Of a stretch of DNA of 59,214 nt, positions 48,707-58,764 are shown piece after piece. The notes beneath the pieces were generated by a model. The model saw only the letters and a program-made list of their open reading frames with translations, was not told the DNA's origin and did no database searches. This stretch comes from Synergistaceae bacterium DZ-S4 (GTDB taxonomy: Bacteria > Synergistota > Synergistia > Synergistales > Synergistaceae), in assembly GCA_025943965.1 (NCBI GenBank), contig JAPCWD010000013.1:1-59214 (forward strand), read 5' to 3'. The position numbers were made by a program, and so were the translations under genes. Each line of letters starts with the position of its first letter. Within the stretch, counting starts at the first letter, position 1.

Positions 48707-50002
48707 TTACATTCTCAGAAGGCCGCCTGTCTTGCCTCCGCGGCGCTTCAGGATACCTTCGTAATGACGCATTATAAGCTGGCCTTCTATCTGATGTACC
48801 GTGTCAAGGGCAACACCGACCACTATTATCACGGCAGTTCCGCCGAAATAGAAGGTGTTGATATTCATCAGCCCTGTCATCATTGTGGGAACGACGGCCA
48901 CTACCGCTAGCGCGACCGCTCCGCCAAGAGTTATGCGTCCCATGACTTTTTCGATATAGTCTGTTGTCGGTCTGCCCGGGCGTATACCCAGGATGAACCC
49001 GCCGTTCTTCTTCATGTTCGTCGAAATGTCTTCAGGCTTGAAGACTACCGCAGTGTAGAAGTACGAGAAGAAGATTATCATCGCCACGTAAAGTATCATG
49101 TAGATGGGGCTGCTGGGGCTGAATGCACTCTGGACCGCCTGTGCGATACCATGCTGAAAAAGGCCGGCAATGGTATAAGGGAAGAGCAGTACCGATGACG
49201 CGAAGATTATCGGTATGACTCCCGCTGTGTTTACTCGCAGAGGTATAAAGCTGCTCTGTCCTCCGTACATTTTGTTCCCGACCATGCGCTTGGCATACTG
49301 CACCGGGAGACGGCGCTGCCCTTCCTGGAGCATTACACATCCTGCTATTACGGCAACCATTACAAGGACTGCCAGCAGCACTATCAGAATGTTCATCTCT
49401 CCAAGCCTTACAAGCGTGAAGGTCCTTATTATCGCTTCCGGTATCCTTGCGACTATACCTGCAAAGATAAGGAGTGATATGCCGTTTCCGATGCCATGGT
49501 CGGACATTACTTCTCCGAGCCACATGACAGCCACCGCGCCGGTCGTAAGTGTTACGGCAACAAGTGCTATATCCATCCAGCTGCCTGTAAATATCCCGAG
49601 ATTCCTGAGCCAGCCCGTCATTCCGACTGCCTGAATAAGCGCGAAGATTATAGTTCCGTAGCGTGTGTACTGAACTACCTTCTTACGCCCTTCCTCTCCC
49701 TCTTTCTGCATCTTTTCAAGGCTCGGCACCACAACTGTGAGCAGCTGCATGACAATGCTTGCGTTGATGTACGGGGTCACACCGAGTGCAAATATGCTGA
49801 ATCTGCTGAGTGCGCCTCCTGCAAAGAGGTCCAGGAAACCCAAAACGCCGCCCTGCTCAAAAAGCTTGCCGAGAGCTGCCGCGTCGACACCCGGTGTCGG
49901 CATGTGCGCTCCCAGCCTGTAAACGAACAACGCGGCCAGGGTAAAGAGTATCCGCCGCTTAAGGTCAGGCAGTCTGAAGGCATCCCGGAAGGAATCTAAC
50001 AC
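48707..50002 (-). CDS. secY: Protein translocase subunit SecY
   Basis: The central pore of the Sec translocon. The 431-aa protein has ten predicted membrane segments, the plug-region FAGGALSRFSIFALGVTPYI and the conserved cytoplasmic loop motif near GQSSFIPLRVNTAGVIPIIFA. The start is GTG, immediately after the rplO stop, with AGAGGTGA six bases upstream. Confidence 0.97.
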   Translation of the reverse strand: MLDSFRDAFRLPDLKRRILFTLAALFVYRLGAHMPTPGVDAAALGKLFEQGGVLGFLDLFAGGALSRFSIFALGVTPYINASIVMQLLTVVVPSLEKMQKEGEEGRKKVVQYTRYGTIIFALIQAVGMTGWLRNLGIFTGSWMDIALVAVTLTTGAVAVMWLGEVMSDHGIGNGISLLIFAGIVARIPEAIIRTFTLVRLGEMNILIVLLAVLVMVAVIAGCVMLQEGQRRLPVQYAKRMVGNKMYGGQSSFIPLRVNTAGVIPIIFASSVLLFPYTIAGLFQHGIAQAVQSAFSPSSPIYMILYVAMIIFFSYFYTAVVFKPEDISTNMKKNGGFILGIRPGRPTTDYIEKVMGRITLGGAVALAVVAVVPTMMTGLMNINTFYFGGTAVIIVVGVALDTVHQIEGQLIMRHYEGILKRRGGKTGGLLRM

Positions 50003-50449
50003 TTAGATCACCTCTGCCTTTCCGCCGGCTGCTTCGATCTTTTTTGCAGCCGATGCGCTGTAGGCGTTAGCGTGCACTGTAAAGTTCTTTGAAAGTTCAC
50101 CGACCCCGAGTATCTTGACCGGTTTGTCTGCACCTGAGATCAGGCGGAGAGCGTAAAGGCTCTCTGCTGTAATTTCAGAGCCGTTCTCGAAGCGGTCTTC
50201 GAGATCAGAAATGTTGACTATTTCATATCTCACCGCAAAACGGTAATTGCTGAATCCGCGTTTTGGGATACGGCGGGCAAGAGGCATCTGGCCGCCTTCA
50301 AAGTTAGCCTTGATCGATACTCCGGCTCTGGCCTTCTGTCCTTTGTGCCCTTTGCCCGCGGTCTTGCCTTTACCGCTGCCAAGGCCCTGACCAAGACGTT
50401 TCTTCTTTTTACGTGAACCCTCTGCGGGACACAGATCATGAAGATTCAT
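50003..50449 (-). CDS. rplO: 50S ribosomal protein L15
   Basis: A 148-aa protein. Its N-terminal loop is rich in Lys/Arg/Gly (KKKKRLGQGLGSGKGKTAGKG), which threads into 23S rRNA, and the C-terminal VHANAYSASAAKKIEAAGG is typical of L15. It adjoins secY without a gap. Confidence 0.97.
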   Translation of the reverse strand: MNLHDLCPAEGSRKKKKRLGQGLGSGKGKTAGKGHKGQKARAGVSIKANFEGGQMPLARRIPKRGFSNYRFAVRYEIVNISDLEDRFENGSEITAESLYALRLISGADKPVKILGVGELSKNFTVHANAYSASAAKKIEAAGGKAEVI

Positions 50450-50461
50450 GTCAGTACCTCC

Positions 50462-50644
50462 CTATTCCTCTACATTCCACTCCAGCAGGTGGGGAATGGA
50501 GTTGACCATTCCCATTATCTGCGGAGTGGCTTCGTGACAGACTGTGTCGTTCAGCCTGTGAAAGCCGAGGGCCTTGATTATCCTCTCCTGACGGGGAGGG
50601 CGGCCGATCGTGCTTTTTTTCCACGTAATGGTTACTTTTGCCAT
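50462..50644 (-). CDS. rpmD: 50S ribosomal protein L30
   Basis: A 60-aa protein (MAKVTITWKKSTIGRPPRQ...), matching the short bacterial L30 in length and in its IGRPPRQERIIKALGFHRL segment. It sits between rpsE and rplO, the standard spc-operon place. Confidence 0.96.
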   Translation of the reverse strand: MAKVTITWKKSTIGRPPRQERIIKALGFHRLNDTVCHEATPQIMGMVNSIPHLLEWNVEE

Positions 50645-50657
50645 TTCGATCTACCTC

Positions 50658-51176
50658 CTACGCTTCCTTGCGGTCCTTGCCGCGCAGCCTTCGGATCTCT
50701 TCGGGAGTCCTCAGGTTTTTGACGGCAGACATTGTCGCATAGGAAACATTGATCGGGTTGGAGGTCCTTCCGATGACCTTGGTCAGGATATCTTTTACTC
50801 CGCCAAGCTCCATGATCGCACGGACAGCTCCGCCGGCGATAACTCCGGTACCGGGCGCTGCAGGGCGGAGCATTACCTCGGCGGCTCCGAACTTTCCGAC
50901 TATAGGATGCGGAATGGTATGTCCGACCTTCTTAAGGTCGATCATGTTCTTCTTTGCATGCTCTATACCTTTGCGCATTGCCTCAGAAATTTCCTTGGCT
51001 TTGCCGATGCCGAGACCTACCTGGCTCACGCCGTCTCCGACAACTACAAGTACGCTGAAACGGAACCTCTTTCCGCCTTTGACGACCTTGCTTACCCTGT
51101 TGATGGATACTATGCGCTCTGAAAGCTCAAGGCCCCTGCTGCTATAGGTTTTATTGCTAGGTGTATCCTTCGCCAC
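50658..51176 (-). CDS. rpsE: 30S ribosomal protein S5
   Basis: A 172-aa accuracy-related protein with a double-stranded RNA-binding-like N-terminal domain ([19 protein letters not shown]) and the C-terminal GIKDI-type region ([19 protein letters not shown]). It lies between rplR and rpmD. No unusual residue is noted at the spectinomycin-loop region VSKVVKGG. Confidence 0.97.
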   Translation of the reverse strand: MAKDTPSNKTYSSRGLELSERIVSINRVSKVVKGGKRFRFSVLVVVGDGVSQVGLGIGKAKEISEAMRKGIEHAKKNMIDLKKVGHTIPHPIVGKFGAAEVMLRPAAPGTGVIAGGAVRAIMELGGVKDILTKVIGRTSNPINVSYATMSAVKNLRTPEEIRRLRGKDRKEA

Positions 51177-51192
51177 GTTTCTCTGCCTCCTC

Positions 51193-51558
51193 CTAGAACT
51201 TCAGGCCGGCTTCACGCGCCGCTTCTGCCAGGGCCTTGACTCTGCCGTGAAAGACATGTCCGCCGCGGTCAAAAACGACAGCACTGATACCCTGGGCCAG
51301 AGCACGTTCTGCGATCAGCTTGCCAACAGCTTTTGCAGCTTCCTGGTTTCCTGTGCCCTTCAAGTCTTTGAATGTCTGCTCCATCGTTGAAGCCGACACA
51401 AGTGTTCTTCCCTGTACATCATCGATAACCTGGGCGTATATATGCTTAAGGCTTCCGAATACTGCAAGACGGGGACGCTCGACAGTGCCTGAGAGATGTT
51501 TCCTGAGGCGACGATGGCGGAGCTCCCGCATTTTGTTGCGACTGCGATTACTGATCAA
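51193..51558 (-). CDS. rplR: 50S ribosomal protein L18
   Basis: A 121-aa 5S rRNA-binding protein. [20 protein letters not shown] near the N-terminus and [21 protein letters not shown] near the C-terminus are the family signatures. It follows rplF by 16 nt. Confidence 0.97.
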   Translation of the reverse strand: MISNRSRNKMRELRHRRLRKHLSGTVERPRLAVFGSLKHIYAQVIDDVQGRTLVSASTMEQTFKDLKGTGNQEAAKAVGKLIAERALAQGISAVVFDRGGHVFHGRVKALAEAAREAGLKF

Positions 51559-51574
51559 CGTCCTTCACCTCGCC

Positions 51575-52117
51575 TTACTTCTTGGCGCCGGCCTTGCCGG
51601 CCTTGCGTATCACGAATTCACCGGAGTACCTTATGCCCTTGCCTTTGTAAGGTTCGGGAGGACGATACTCGCGTATGTTTGACGCGACCTGTCCGACAAG
51701 CTGCCTGTCTATGCCGCGTACGACTATCTTGATCGGGCTTTCACATGCAAATTCTATGCCTGCCGGCGGTTCGACCTCTACGGGATGTGAAAAGCCAAGG
51801 CTCAGGACAAGGTTCTTGCCCTGCATCTGAGCGCGGTAGCCGACTCCGACGATCTCAAGTACTTTTTCAAACCCGCTGCTTACCCCGGTAACCATGTTGT
51901 TCAGGATCGCCCTTGTCATACCGTGTGCGGCGCGGACTGTCTTTATTTCGCTCTCGCGGGTAACGACCAGTTTCGCATCTTCCTGTTCAACTTTGATCTG
52001 AGGCATCACATCCATCTCAAGGATACCTTTGGAACCCTTTACGGAGACGCGGCTGCCGTCGATCTTCACTTCTACTCCCTTTGGAAGCGGTATCGGTTTA
52101 CGTCCTATCCTAGACAC
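51575..52117 (-). CDS. rplF: 50S ribosomal protein L6
   Basis: A 180-aa protein at the factor-binding site. MSRIGRKPIPLPKGVEV opens the first of two related domains, and EYRPPEPYKGKGIRYSGE marks the conserved C-terminus. It follows rpsH by 14 nt. Confidence 0.97.
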   Translation of the reverse strand: MSRIGRKPIPLPKGVEVKIDGSRVSVKGSKGILEMDVMPQIKVEQEDAKLVVTRESEIKTVRAAHGMTRAILNNMVTGVSSGFEKVLEIVGVGYRAQMQGKNLVLSLGFSHPVEVEPPAGIEFACESPIKIVVRGIDRQLVGQVASNIREYRPPEPYKGKGIRYSGEFVIRKAGKAGAKK

Positions 52118-52131
52118 CTATGCCACCCCCA

Positions 52132-52536
52132 TTACCATACATAGCATACGACTTCGCCGCCAAGTCCGCGCTTGCGCGCTTCTGCGTCGGTCATAAGCCC
52201 TGCTGATGTTGATATCATGGCGATCCCGAGGCCGCCCATTACTTTGGGAAGCTCGTCCTTGCCAACGTAAATACGGCGTCCGGGCTTGCTTATCCTGCGC
52301 AGTCCCTGGATCACGCGTTCCTTCGCCGGTCCATAGTTCATGGTCACCCTGAGTATGGGCATCGGCTGCTTTGAATCATTGATCGTCTTGTAGTTGCGGA
52401 TATAGCCTTCCTCTTTAAGGATGCGCGCCATTTCGAGGCGCATCTTGCTAAGAGGCATGTCCACCATTTCATGATAGACAACGTTCGCATTCCTAATGCG
52501 TGTGAGCATATCCGCGACAGGATCGGTAATATGCAT
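52132..52536 (-). CDS. rpsH: 30S ribosomal protein S8
   Basis: A 134-aa primary 16S-binding protein with [14 protein letters not shown] at the N-terminus and [26 protein letters not shown] at the end, both diagnostic when read in two halves. S8 regulates the spc operon in E. coli; no matching mRNA site was identified here. Confidence 0.97.
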   Translation of the reverse strand: MHITDPVADMLTRIRNANVVYHEMVDMPLSKMRLEMARILKEEGYIRNYKTINDSKQPMPILRVTMNYGPAKERVIQGLRRISKPGRRIYVGKDELPKVMGGLGIAMISTSAGLMTDAEARKRGLGGEVVCYVW

Positions 52537-52566
52537 TAAAGGATCCTCCCTTCCACGCCCACTTGC

Positions 52567-52752
52567 CTACCAGCTCGACTTGACTACGCCAGGGATCTTG
52601 CCCTCGCGCGCAAGCTTGCGGAAACAGCAGCGGCACATGTCGAACTTTCTTATATACCCATGCGGACGTCCGCACAGGGGGCAGCGGTTATACTTTCTCA
52701 CTTTGAACTTCGGTTCAAGCTTTGATTTGTTTACCAAGCTTTTACGGGCCAT
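52567..52752 (-). CDS. rpsZ: 30S ribosomal protein S14 type Z (zinc-binding)
   Basis: A 61-aa short S14 with Cys24, Cys27, Cys40 and Cys43 forming the zinc ribbon ([13 protein letters not shown]). The short C+ form in the spc operon is typical of Firmicutes, actinobacteria and related phyla, unlike the roughly 100-aa zinc-free form of E. coli. Confidence 0.97.
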   Translation of the reverse strand: MARKSLVNKSKLEPKFKVRKYNRCPLCGRPHGYIRKFDMCRCCFRKLAREGKIPGVVKSSW

Positions 52753-52766
52753 AAGTATACTCCTTC

Positions 52767-53309
52767 CTAACGGGCGAAGGGCATGCCCAGTTCGGCCAAC
52801 AGAGCCTGGGCTTCCTCATCCGCCTTCGCGGTCGTAACGAACGTGATATTCATTCCGCGCTGACGAATTACCTTATCGTAGTCTATTTCAGGGAAAAGGA
52901 GCTGCTCTTTCAGGCCGAGGTTGTAATTGCCCCTGCCGTCAAAACCCCTCTTTGATATACCCTGGAAGTCCTTGATACGCGGAAGCGCTATGCTGATCAG
53001 GCGGTCTACAAATTCCCACATCCTGGGGCCCCTCAGCGTTACGCAGCACGCGACCGGCATGCCTTCGCGGACTTTGAAACCCGCAATGGATTTTTTCGCC
53101 CTTTTCATCATGGGTTTCTGTCCGGAAATTATCGTCAGCTCGTTGATCGAAGCATCCATGTACTTATTGTCCAGCTTTGCTTCGTTTACGCCGATATTGA
53201 TGACGACCTTTACCAGGCGGGGGATCTCCATGACGTTCTTGTATCCGAACTGTTCTTTCAGCTTCGGAAGGACGTCCTCACTGTACTTTGTCAAAAGACG
53301 CGGTGTCAT
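52767..53309 (-). CDS. rplE: 50S ribosomal protein L5
   Basis: A 180-aa 5S rRNA-binding protein contacting P-site t[40 protein letters not shown] and FPEIDYDKV are conserved family stretches. It lies between rplX and rpsZ. Confidence 0.97.
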   Translation of the reverse strand: MTPRLLTKYSEDVLPKLKEQFGYKNVMEIPRLVKVVINIGVNEAKLDNKYMDASINELTIISGQKPMMKRAKKSIAGFKVREGMPVACCVTLRGPRMWEFVDRLISIALPRIKDFQGISKRGFDGRGNYNLGLKEQLLFPEIDYDKVIRQRGMNITFVTTAKADEEAQALLAELGMPFAR

Positions 53310-53321
53310 AGTTGTCCCTCC

Positions 53322-53648
53322 TTAGACCTTGTCGACTATCTCGCCGCACTGCTTGCAGACGCGGACTTTTTTGCCGCTGTCAAGATAGGCGCGGCTTACA
53401 CGCGTAGGTTTGCCGCAGGAGGGGCACACGAGCATTACTTTGCATGCATGCAGGGGCGCTTCCTTTTTGACAAATCCGCCGCGCGGATCCTTTTGTGTCG
53501 GACGTGCGCTTTTGGTCACCATGTTGACGTTCTCGATGACTATAGTGTCTTTCTGAAGATCCCTGCGGAGGACTTTGCCCTCTTTGCCGGCATCCTTCCC
53601 GGAAACGACACGGACACGATCCCCTTTTTTGATTCTCATCTTGGACAT
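53322..53648 (-). CDS. rplX: 50S ribosomal protein L24
   Basis: A 108-aa assembly-initiator protein with an N-terminal KOW motif (KKGDRVRVVSGKDAGKEGKV). The C-terminal half has two CxxC pairs (CPSCGKPTRV and CKQCGEIV), a likely zinc-binding tail found in many but not all L24 proteins. Confidence 0.97.
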   Translation of the reverse strand: MSKMRIKKGDRVRVVSGKDAGKEGKVLRRDLQKDTIVIENVNMVTKSARPTQKDPRGGFVKKEAPLHACKVMLVCPSCGKPTRVSRAYLDSGKKVRVCKQCGEIVDKV

Positions 53649-53661
53649 GAGCTGTTACCCC

Positions 53662-54030
53662 CTACACTACCTCGGGAGCAAGAGAGACTATTCGCATGTA
53701 TTTCTTCTCTCTAAGTTCCCGGGCTACAGGACCAAATATACGGGTTCCCTTGGGATCTCCGTTGTTGTCGATGACGACTGCGGCGTTGTCATCGAAGCGA
53801 ACATACGATCCGTCCTTGCGGCGGATCTCTTTTTTCGTCCTGACGATGACTGCCTTTACTACGTCGCCTTTTTTGATGTTGGCATTCGGTGTGGCCTCAC
53901 GGACCGAGGCGACTATGACATCGCCCACCGTACCTGTCTTATGAAAGCTGCCGCCTTTGACCTGGATGCAGAGGATCTTCTTTGCGCCTGAATTGTCGGC
54001 CACGTTTAGCACTGTACGAAGCTGGATCAT
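53662..54030 (-). CDS. rplN: 50S ribosomal protein L14
   Basis: A 122-aa beta-barrel protein forming an intersubunit bridge ([18 protein letters not shown]...). The length and the FDDNAAVVI and [13 protein letters not shown] segments are exactly those of the family. It lies 3 nt after rpsQ. Confidence 0.98.
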   Translation of the reverse strand: MIQLRTVLNVADNSGAKKILCIQVKGGSFHKTGTVGDVIVASVREATPNANIKKGDVVKAVIVRTKKEIRRKDGSYVRFDDNAAVVIDNNGDPKGTRIFGPVARELREKKYMRIVSLAPEVV

Positions 54031-54033
54031 AAC

Positions 54034-54330
54034 TTACAATGCCTCCTCGTCTTCCGGTTTTGCGCCCAGTACGGGAGCTCTTTCGATTATCTGCGCTACT
54101 TCCCAGCGTTTGTGCGCGCTGAGAGGGCGTGTTTCCGCTATCATTACCTTGTCGCCAATGCGGCAGTCGTTGGCCTCGTCATGAGCCATAAACTTTTTGG
54201 ACCGGAGGACCGGTTTGCCATAAAGTGAATGCTTTGCCATACGGTCTACGCGAACAACTATAGTCTTTTCCATTTTGTCGCTGACCACCACGCCGGTGCG
54301 GACTTTGCGATTGATCTTCTTTGATTCCAT
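54034..54330 (-). CDS. rpsQ: 30S ribosomal protein S17
   Basis: A 98-aa OB-fold primary rRNA-binding protein with [18 protein letters not shown] and [21 protein letters not shown] segments. It follows rpmC by 6 nt. The C-terminus is a little longer and more acidic than in E. coli. Confidence 0.97.
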   Translation of the reverse strand: MESKKINRKVRTGVVVSDKMEKTIVVRVDRMAKHSLYGKPVLRSKKFMAHDEANDCRIGDKVMIAETRPLSAHKRWEVAQIIERAPVLGAKPEDEEAL

Positions 54331-54336
54331 CTCCGG

Positions 54337-54552
54337 CTACCTCCTTGCTCCTGAACGATCGATACCCTTTTCCTTTTCGGTGATTACCGTCAGTACGCGG
54401 GCAATTGTCTTTTTGACCTCTCTGATACGGCCTGAGTTGTTCAACTGTCCTATGGCGTTCTGGAAACGGAGGTTGAACAGCTCTTCCTTATACTGTCTGT
54501 GTTTGTCGTTAAGCTCAGATATGCTGAGATCTCTAAGTTCCTTGGGATCCAT
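54337..54552 (-). CDS. rpmC: 50S ribosomal protein L29
   Basis: A 71-aa two-helix protein beside the exit tunnel (MDPKELRDLSISELNDK..., LFNLRFQNAIGQL). The ATG at 54552 was chosen because the SD CAGGTGA lies just before it and overlaps the in-frame GTG at 54561. It starts 1 nt after the rplP stop. Confidence 0.95.
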   Translation of the reverse strand: MDPKELRDLSISELNDKHRQYKEELFNLRFQNAIGQLNNSGRIREVKKTIARVLTVITEKEKGIDRSGARR

Positions 54553-54553
54553 A

Positions 54554-54973
54554 CTATTCACCTGCTCCCTCTCGGGCTAACATTTTTACCTTGATGGGCA
54601 GTTTGAAGGATGCCGTGCGGAAAGCCTCTTCGGCTGTCTCACGGGGCACACCTGCTATTTCAAACATCACACGGCCGCGCTTTACTGCAGCGGTCCAGTA
54701 TTCGACGTTTCCCTTACCCTTACCCATACGTGTTTCAAGAGGCTTTTCCGTTACCGGGCGATCGGGGAAGATCCTGATCCATATCTTTCCGCCTTTTTTC
54801 ATCTTGCGGCTGATCGCAACACGGACAGCCTCGATCTGACGGGCGGTGATCCAGCCGTTCTCACACGCCTGAAGCCCAAATTCGCCGAAATCCACCTTCG
54901 TTGCTCCCTTTGCATATCCGCGGAGGGGTGTAAGGTGAGGCTTGCGGTACTTGACTCTTTTCGGAGAAAGCAT
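54554..54973 (-). CDS. rplP: 50S ribosomal protein L16
   Basis: A 139-aa protein near the A site ([14 protein letters not shown]..., [19 protein letters not shown], ARxA-type C-terminus), with the family's normal length. It follows rpsC by 6 nt. Confidence 0.97.
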   Translation of the reverse strand: MLSPKRVKYRKPHLTPLRGYAKGATKVDFGEFGLQACENGWITARQIEAVRVAISRKMKKGGKIWIRIFPDRPVTEKPLETRMGKGKGNVEYWTAAVKRGRVMFEIAGVPRETAEEAFRTASFKLPIKVKMLAREGAGE

Positions 54974-54979
54974 CAGATG

Positions 54980-55654
54980 TTACCCCCTCTCCTGATGAGC
55001 AGGAACGGCTTCCATTACAGGTTTGCGCTCCATTACTTCGCCTTTGTAGATCCAGACTTTGATGCCGATGACGCCGTAGATCGTATGAGCTTCGGCGAAA
55101 CCGTAGTCGATGTCCGCCCTGAGTGTCGAAAGCGGCAGCTGTCCTTCAAGATACCATTCCGTGCGAGCGATCTCAGCTCCGCCGAGACGGCCTGCGCACT
55201 GGATCTTGATTCCTTTTGCGCCCGATTTCATCGAGCGGAAGATAGACTGTTTCATTGCGCGGCGGAAGCTGATCCTGCGCTCAAGTGACGCAGCGACTCC
55301 CTCTGCCACTACCTGTGCTTCCGCATCAGGGTTCTTGATCTCCTGGATGTTGATCATTACCCGGCTTCCGGTCTTAGCCTGGAGCTCCTCACGAACTGCC
55401 TGTATCTCTGCACCCTGCTTGCCGATAACTACACCAGGCCGGGCGGTCCAAACTGTAAAACGCATGACGTTTCCAATACGCTCGATCTCCACACGGCTTA
55501 CGCCTGCTTTATCCCAGCGTTTCCTGATCCATTCCCTCAGTTCGAGGTCATTGTGCAGGTATTTGGCATATTTTTTTCCGTCTGCGTACCAGCGGGATTC
55601 CCAATCGTAGATGACACCAATCCTGTAACCTACCGGGTGAACTTTCTGACCCAC
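54980..55654 (-). CDS. rpsC: 30S ribosomal protein S3
   Basis: A 224-aa protein of the mRNA entry channel with a KH domain ([22 protein letters not shown]) and the C-terminal S3 domain ([21 protein letters not shown]). The start is GTG at 55654, giving the usual MGQKVHP N-terminus with AAGGAGG seven bases upstream, rather than the in-frame GTG two codons earlier. Confidence 0.96.
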   Translation of the reverse strand: MGQKVHPVGYRIGVIYDWESRWYADGKKYAKYLHNDLELREWIRKRWDKAGVSRVEIERIGNVMRFTVWTARPGVVIGKQGAEIQAVREELQAKTGSRVMINIQEIKNPDAEAQVVAEGVAASLERRISFRRAMKQSIFRSMKSGAKGIKIQCAGRLGGAEIARTEWYLEGQLPLSTLRADIDYGFAEAHTIYGVIGIKVWIYKGEVMERKPVMEAVPAHQERG

Positions 55655-55666
55655 CGTCACCCCTCC

Positions 55667-55999
55667 TTATTTCTCACATACGACCACTGAAACGTGGCAC
55701 GTATGGTGTCTGAAAGCATGCGCGCGTCCCATTGAAACAGGACGGAAGCGCTTCATGTAACTTCCCTGATCCGCCATTACTTCCTTAACTACGAGTTTGT
55801 CCATATCAAGTCCGTAATTGTGTTCAGCGTTTGCTATCGCACTCTTAAGGACTTTTTCTGCTACACGTGCCCCCTTGTTGGGAGTGTACTTAAGGACCAG
55901 CAAAGCGTCAGAAGCTTTTTTGCCCCTGATGAGAGCAAGTACCTGGCGTACTTTGGTAGCTGATATACGGACCTGCTGGGCTGTTGCCTTGACTTCCAT
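55667..55999 (-). CDS. rplV: 50S ribosomal protein L22
   Basis: A 110-aa protein lining the exit tunnel with VRISATKVRQVLALIRGK and RGRAHAFRHHT-like end (MGRAHAFRHHTCHVSVVV). The ATG at 55999 has AGGAGGGG before it; the longer frame runs back into rpsS and was rejected. Confidence 0.97.
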   Translation of the reverse strand: MEVKATAQQVRISATKVRQVLALIRGKKASDALLVLKYTPNKGARVAEKVLKSAIANAEHNYGLDMDKLVVKEVMADQGSYMKRFRPVSMGRAHAFRHHTCHVSVVVCEK

Positions 56000-56012
56000 G
56001 ACCCTGCCCCTC

Positions 56013-56297
56013 CTACTTCTTGACTTTCGTGGAGCGTTCCTGTCCGGCGTGACCGCCGAACTTACGGGTCGGTGCGAATTCGCCGAGCTTGTGCCCAATC
56101 ATATTGTCGCTTATGTAAACAGGTACATGAATGCGGCCGTTGTGTACCGCTATCGTATGACCGACCATTTCGGGAGTAACGCTTGAACGGCGTGACCAGC
56201 TTTTGATAACGAGCTTTTTCCCCGATTCGTTCATGTCCTCGATCCTACGCAGAAGTTTCGGATCTACGTAGGGTCCCTTTTTAAGTGAACGAGCCAT
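56013..56297 (-). CDS. rpsS: 30S ribosomal protein S19
   Basis: A 94-aa head protein ([16 protein letters not shown]..., [34 protein letters not shown]), matching the family in length and at both ends. It lies between rplB and rplV. Confidence 0.98.
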   Translation of the reverse strand: MARSLKKGPYVDPKLLRRIEDMNESGKKLVIKSWSRRSSVTPEMVGHTIAVHNGRIHVPVYISDNMIGHKLGEFAPTRKFGGHAGQERSTKVKK

Positions 56298-56324
56298 CTC
56301 TGTATTCCCTCCTACAAACCCGGG

Positions 56325-57149
56325 TTACTTCTTACGGCGGCGGACAATGAACTTGTCCGAAGACTTACGCTTGCGGGTGCGGTAGCCCTTCGCCGGCGTA
56401 CCCCACGGGGATACCGGATGCTTGTGTGACTTGCTCTTTCCTTCTCCGCCGCCCATCGGATGATCTACCGGGTTCATGATCATGCCGCGAACGTGCGGAC
56501 GGATCCCAAGCCAACGAGTTCTTCCGGCTTTTCCGTAAATCACATTTTCATGCTCTTCGTTTCCGACCTGACCTACTGTGGCCATGCACTCAAGAAGTAC
56601 TAGCCGCAGTTCTCCGCTTGGCATACGGACAAAGGCATATTTGCCTTCTTTGGCCATAAGCTGTGCTGATGCTCCTGCCGAACGAACGAGTACTCCGCCG
56701 CGCCCCGGTTCAAGTTCCACGTTGTGTATCACCGTACCAACGGGGATGTCCCTAAGTTTGAGCGCGTTTCCGGGACGAATGTCGGAATCCTTGCCGGCGA
56801 CTACGCTGTCGCCTACGGCAAGTCCCACAGGAGCGATAATATAGCGTTTCTCTCCGTCAAGATAAGAGATCAGCGCAATGCGGGCTGAACGGTTGGGATC
56901 GTACTCGATCGAGACGACTTTTCCGGGTACTCCCTGCTTGTCCCTTTTGAAATCGATGATACGATACTTGATCCTTCCGCGGCCGCCGCGGTGACGCATC
57001 GTAATGCGTCCGTTGTTATTGCGTCCCGATTTCTCGCTTAACGTTACAACCAGGCTCCGCTCCGGCTTTGCCTTCGTGATTTCAGAATAGTCAGGCGTTG
57101 CCATGTGGCGGCGGCTGGGTGTGGTGGGACGAAATTTCTTTATACCCAT
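56325..57149 (-). CDS. rplB: 50S ribosomal protein L2
   Basis: A 274-aa protein near the peptidyl-transferase centre. It has the conserved C-terminal [20 protein letters not shown], whose histidine lies close to the catalytic site, and the [20 protein letters not shown] segment. It follows rplW by 21 nt. Confidence 0.98.
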   Translation of the reverse strand: MGIKKFRPTTPSRRHMATPDYSEITKAKPERSLVVTLSEKSGRNNNGRITMRHRGGRGRIKYRIIDFKRDKQGVPGKVVSIEYDPNRSARIALISYLDGEKRYIIAPVGLAVGDSVVAGKDSDIRPGNALKLRDIPVGTVIHNVELEPGRGGVLVRSAGASAQLMAKEGKYAFVRMPSGELRLVLLECMATVGQVGNEEHENVIYGKAGRTRWLGIRPHVRGMIMNPVDHPMGGGEGKSKSHKHPVSPWGTPAKGYRTRKRKSSDKFIVRRRKK

Positions 57150-57170
57150 CTCTGGTTAACCCCTTTCTGC

Positions 57171-57467
57171 CTAGGCGCTTGCGCCCTCGAAGAATGCGAT
57201 CTTTTCGCCTTTTGCAAGTGTAACTACCGCTTTCTTCCAGGAACGTGAACGACCCAAAAAGGCACCCATCCGCTTCGGTTTGGAACGGACCTGGATCGTA
57301 TTTACTCTTACGACTTTGACTTTGAAAACTTCCTCGACAGCCTTGCGTATCTCGATCTTGTTCGCTTTGGGAAGCACTTCAAATGTGTACTGTCCAAGTT
57401 CCATCAACCGGCTTGTCTTTTCTGTGATTATCGGGCGGACAATAATATCATGTGCTACTGCGTTCAT
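57171..57467 (-). CDS. rplW: 50S ribosomal protein L23
   Basis: A 98-aa exit-site protein that docks trigger factor and SRP. IIVRPIITEKTSRLMELGQY and the RSKPKRMGAFLGRSRSWKKA region are typical. The ATG overlaps the rplD stop as TAATG, so it is translationally coupled. Confidence 0.97.
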   Translation of the reverse strand: MNAVAHDIIVRPIITEKTSRLMELGQYTFEVLPKANKIEIRKAVEEVFKVKVVRVNTIQVRSKPKRMGAFLGRSRSWKKAVVTLAKGEKIAFFEGASA

Positions 57468-58090
57468 TAACCGAACACCTCCTCGAGCTTTTTGACAGCC
57501 TCAGGAGTCGCAATCAGCCGATCGTGGTTGAGAAGGTCGTAGACGTTGATGCTGTCGACATGCAGAACTTCCGCTCCGGGTATGTTCGCAGCCGATTTGA
57601 CAACTGCCATGTTCGTCTCATGAAGGACAAAGAGGGGCTTCTTGCCGCTGTCGATGGCGGTGAGGAAATCGAGCATTATCTTTGTCTTCGGTGCATCCAT
57701 GTCAAAACGATCAAGGACCATCATGCTCTCTTCCTGGACCTTGAGAGTCAGGGCGCTGCACAGGGCAAGACGACGGACCTTCTTGTTGACCTTCTGATGA
57801 TAGTCTCTCGGGTGCGGACCATGAGCAACACCGCCGCCTACCCAGACGGGCGAACGTGAGCTGCCTGCGCGGGCACGACCCGTGTGTTTCTGTCTCCAGG
57901 GCTTTTTGCCGCCGCCGCGGACATCTCCGCGGTCTTTAGCGTTGTGTGTACCTACACGGCAATTAGCCAGGTGCGCAACTACTACCTGATGCATAGCCGG
58001 CACATGGACAGGGGCTCCGAAGACGGCATCCGAGAGCTCAAAGTCTCCGATTACCTCGCCTTTAAAATTGACTTCTTTTACAACAGGCAT
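57467..58090 (-). CDS. rplD: 50S ribosomal protein L4
   Basis: A 207-aa protein reaching into the exit tunnel through its basic loop (GGGKKPWRQKHTGRARAGSSRSP split as family signature). In E. coli, L4 also attenuates the S10 operon; no such leader was identified here. It overlaps rplW by 1 nt. Confidence 0.97.
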   Translation of the reverse strand: MPVVKEVNFKGEVIGDFELSDAVFGAPVHVPAMHQVVVAHLANCRVGTHNAKDRGDVRGGGKKPWRQKHTGRARAGSSRSPVWVGGGVAHGPHPRDYHQKVNKKVRRLALCSALTLKVQEESMMVLDRFDMDAPKTKIMLDFLTAIDSGKKPLFVLHETNMAVVKSAANIPGAEVLHVDSINVYDLLNHDRLIATPEAVKKLEEVFG

Positions 58091-58108
58091 TGTCTTCTGC
58101 CTCCCTAC

Positions 58109-58735
58109 TTACGCTGTTTTACGGATCATTACGAGGCTGTCGCGCGCTCCGGGAACAGAACCTTTGATGAGTATAAGGCTGTTCTCCTCGTCCACTGCAA
58201 AAACCGTAAGATTTTTGGTGGTTACGCGCTCGCTTCCCATGTGACCCGCCATCCTCCGGCCCTTGATAACGCGGCCGGGATAACTGCTGCATCCGATGGA
58301 ACCGGGATGACGATGGTTGACGGAAGCACCGTGGCTTCCTGCTCCGCCGCCAAAGCCATGGCGTTTCATGACGCCTGCGGTCCCCTTACCTTTGCTGATG
58401 CCTGTAACATCAACAATTTCGCCGTTCTGGAACAGAGAAACGGTGATCTCCTGTCCCACCTGGTAGTCCGCGGTATTCTCAACGCGGAACTCCCTCAGCC
58501 AGCGCCTGGGTGTCGTGCCCTGCTTCTCAAAGTAGCCCTTCATTGGCTTGTTCACCTTAACGGGCCTGACTTCTCCGAAACCGAGCTGCACTGCGCTGTA
58601 ACTGTTTTTTTCAGGTGTCCGGATTTCAACGATGGAGCAAGGTCCTGCCTCAATAACTGTTACGGGCACTGCCTTGCCTTCTTCGTCGAAGACCTGGGTC
58701 ATCCCTACCTTGCGGCCCAGAATCCCCATGCTCAT
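58109..58735 (-). CDS. rplC: 50S ribosomal protein L3
   Basis: A 208-aa assembly-initiating protein with MGILGRKVGMTQVFDEEGK at the N-terminus and the long loop near KRHGFGGGAGSHGA that approaches the peptidyl-transferase centre. The ATG at 58735 has AGGAGTG eight bases upstream. Confidence 0.97.
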   Translation of the reverse strand: MSMGILGRKVGMTQVFDEEGKAVPVTVIEAGPCSIVEIRTPEKNSYSAVQLGFGEVRPVKVNKPMKGYFEKQGTTPRRWLREFRVENTADYQVGQEITVSLFQNGEIVDVTGISKGKGTAGVMKRHGFGGGAGSHGASVNHRHPGSIGCSSYPGRVIKGRRMAGHMGSERVTTKNLTVFAVDEENSLILIKGSVPGARDSLVMIRKTA

Positions 58736-58764
58736 TAGCGTTTCACTCCTTTCAGACCAAACCT

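Noticed and set aside
57884..58738. 284-codon plus-strand ORF opposite rplD and rplC
   Set aside because: Both strands cannot be coding here; the minus-strand ribosomal proteins are certain.
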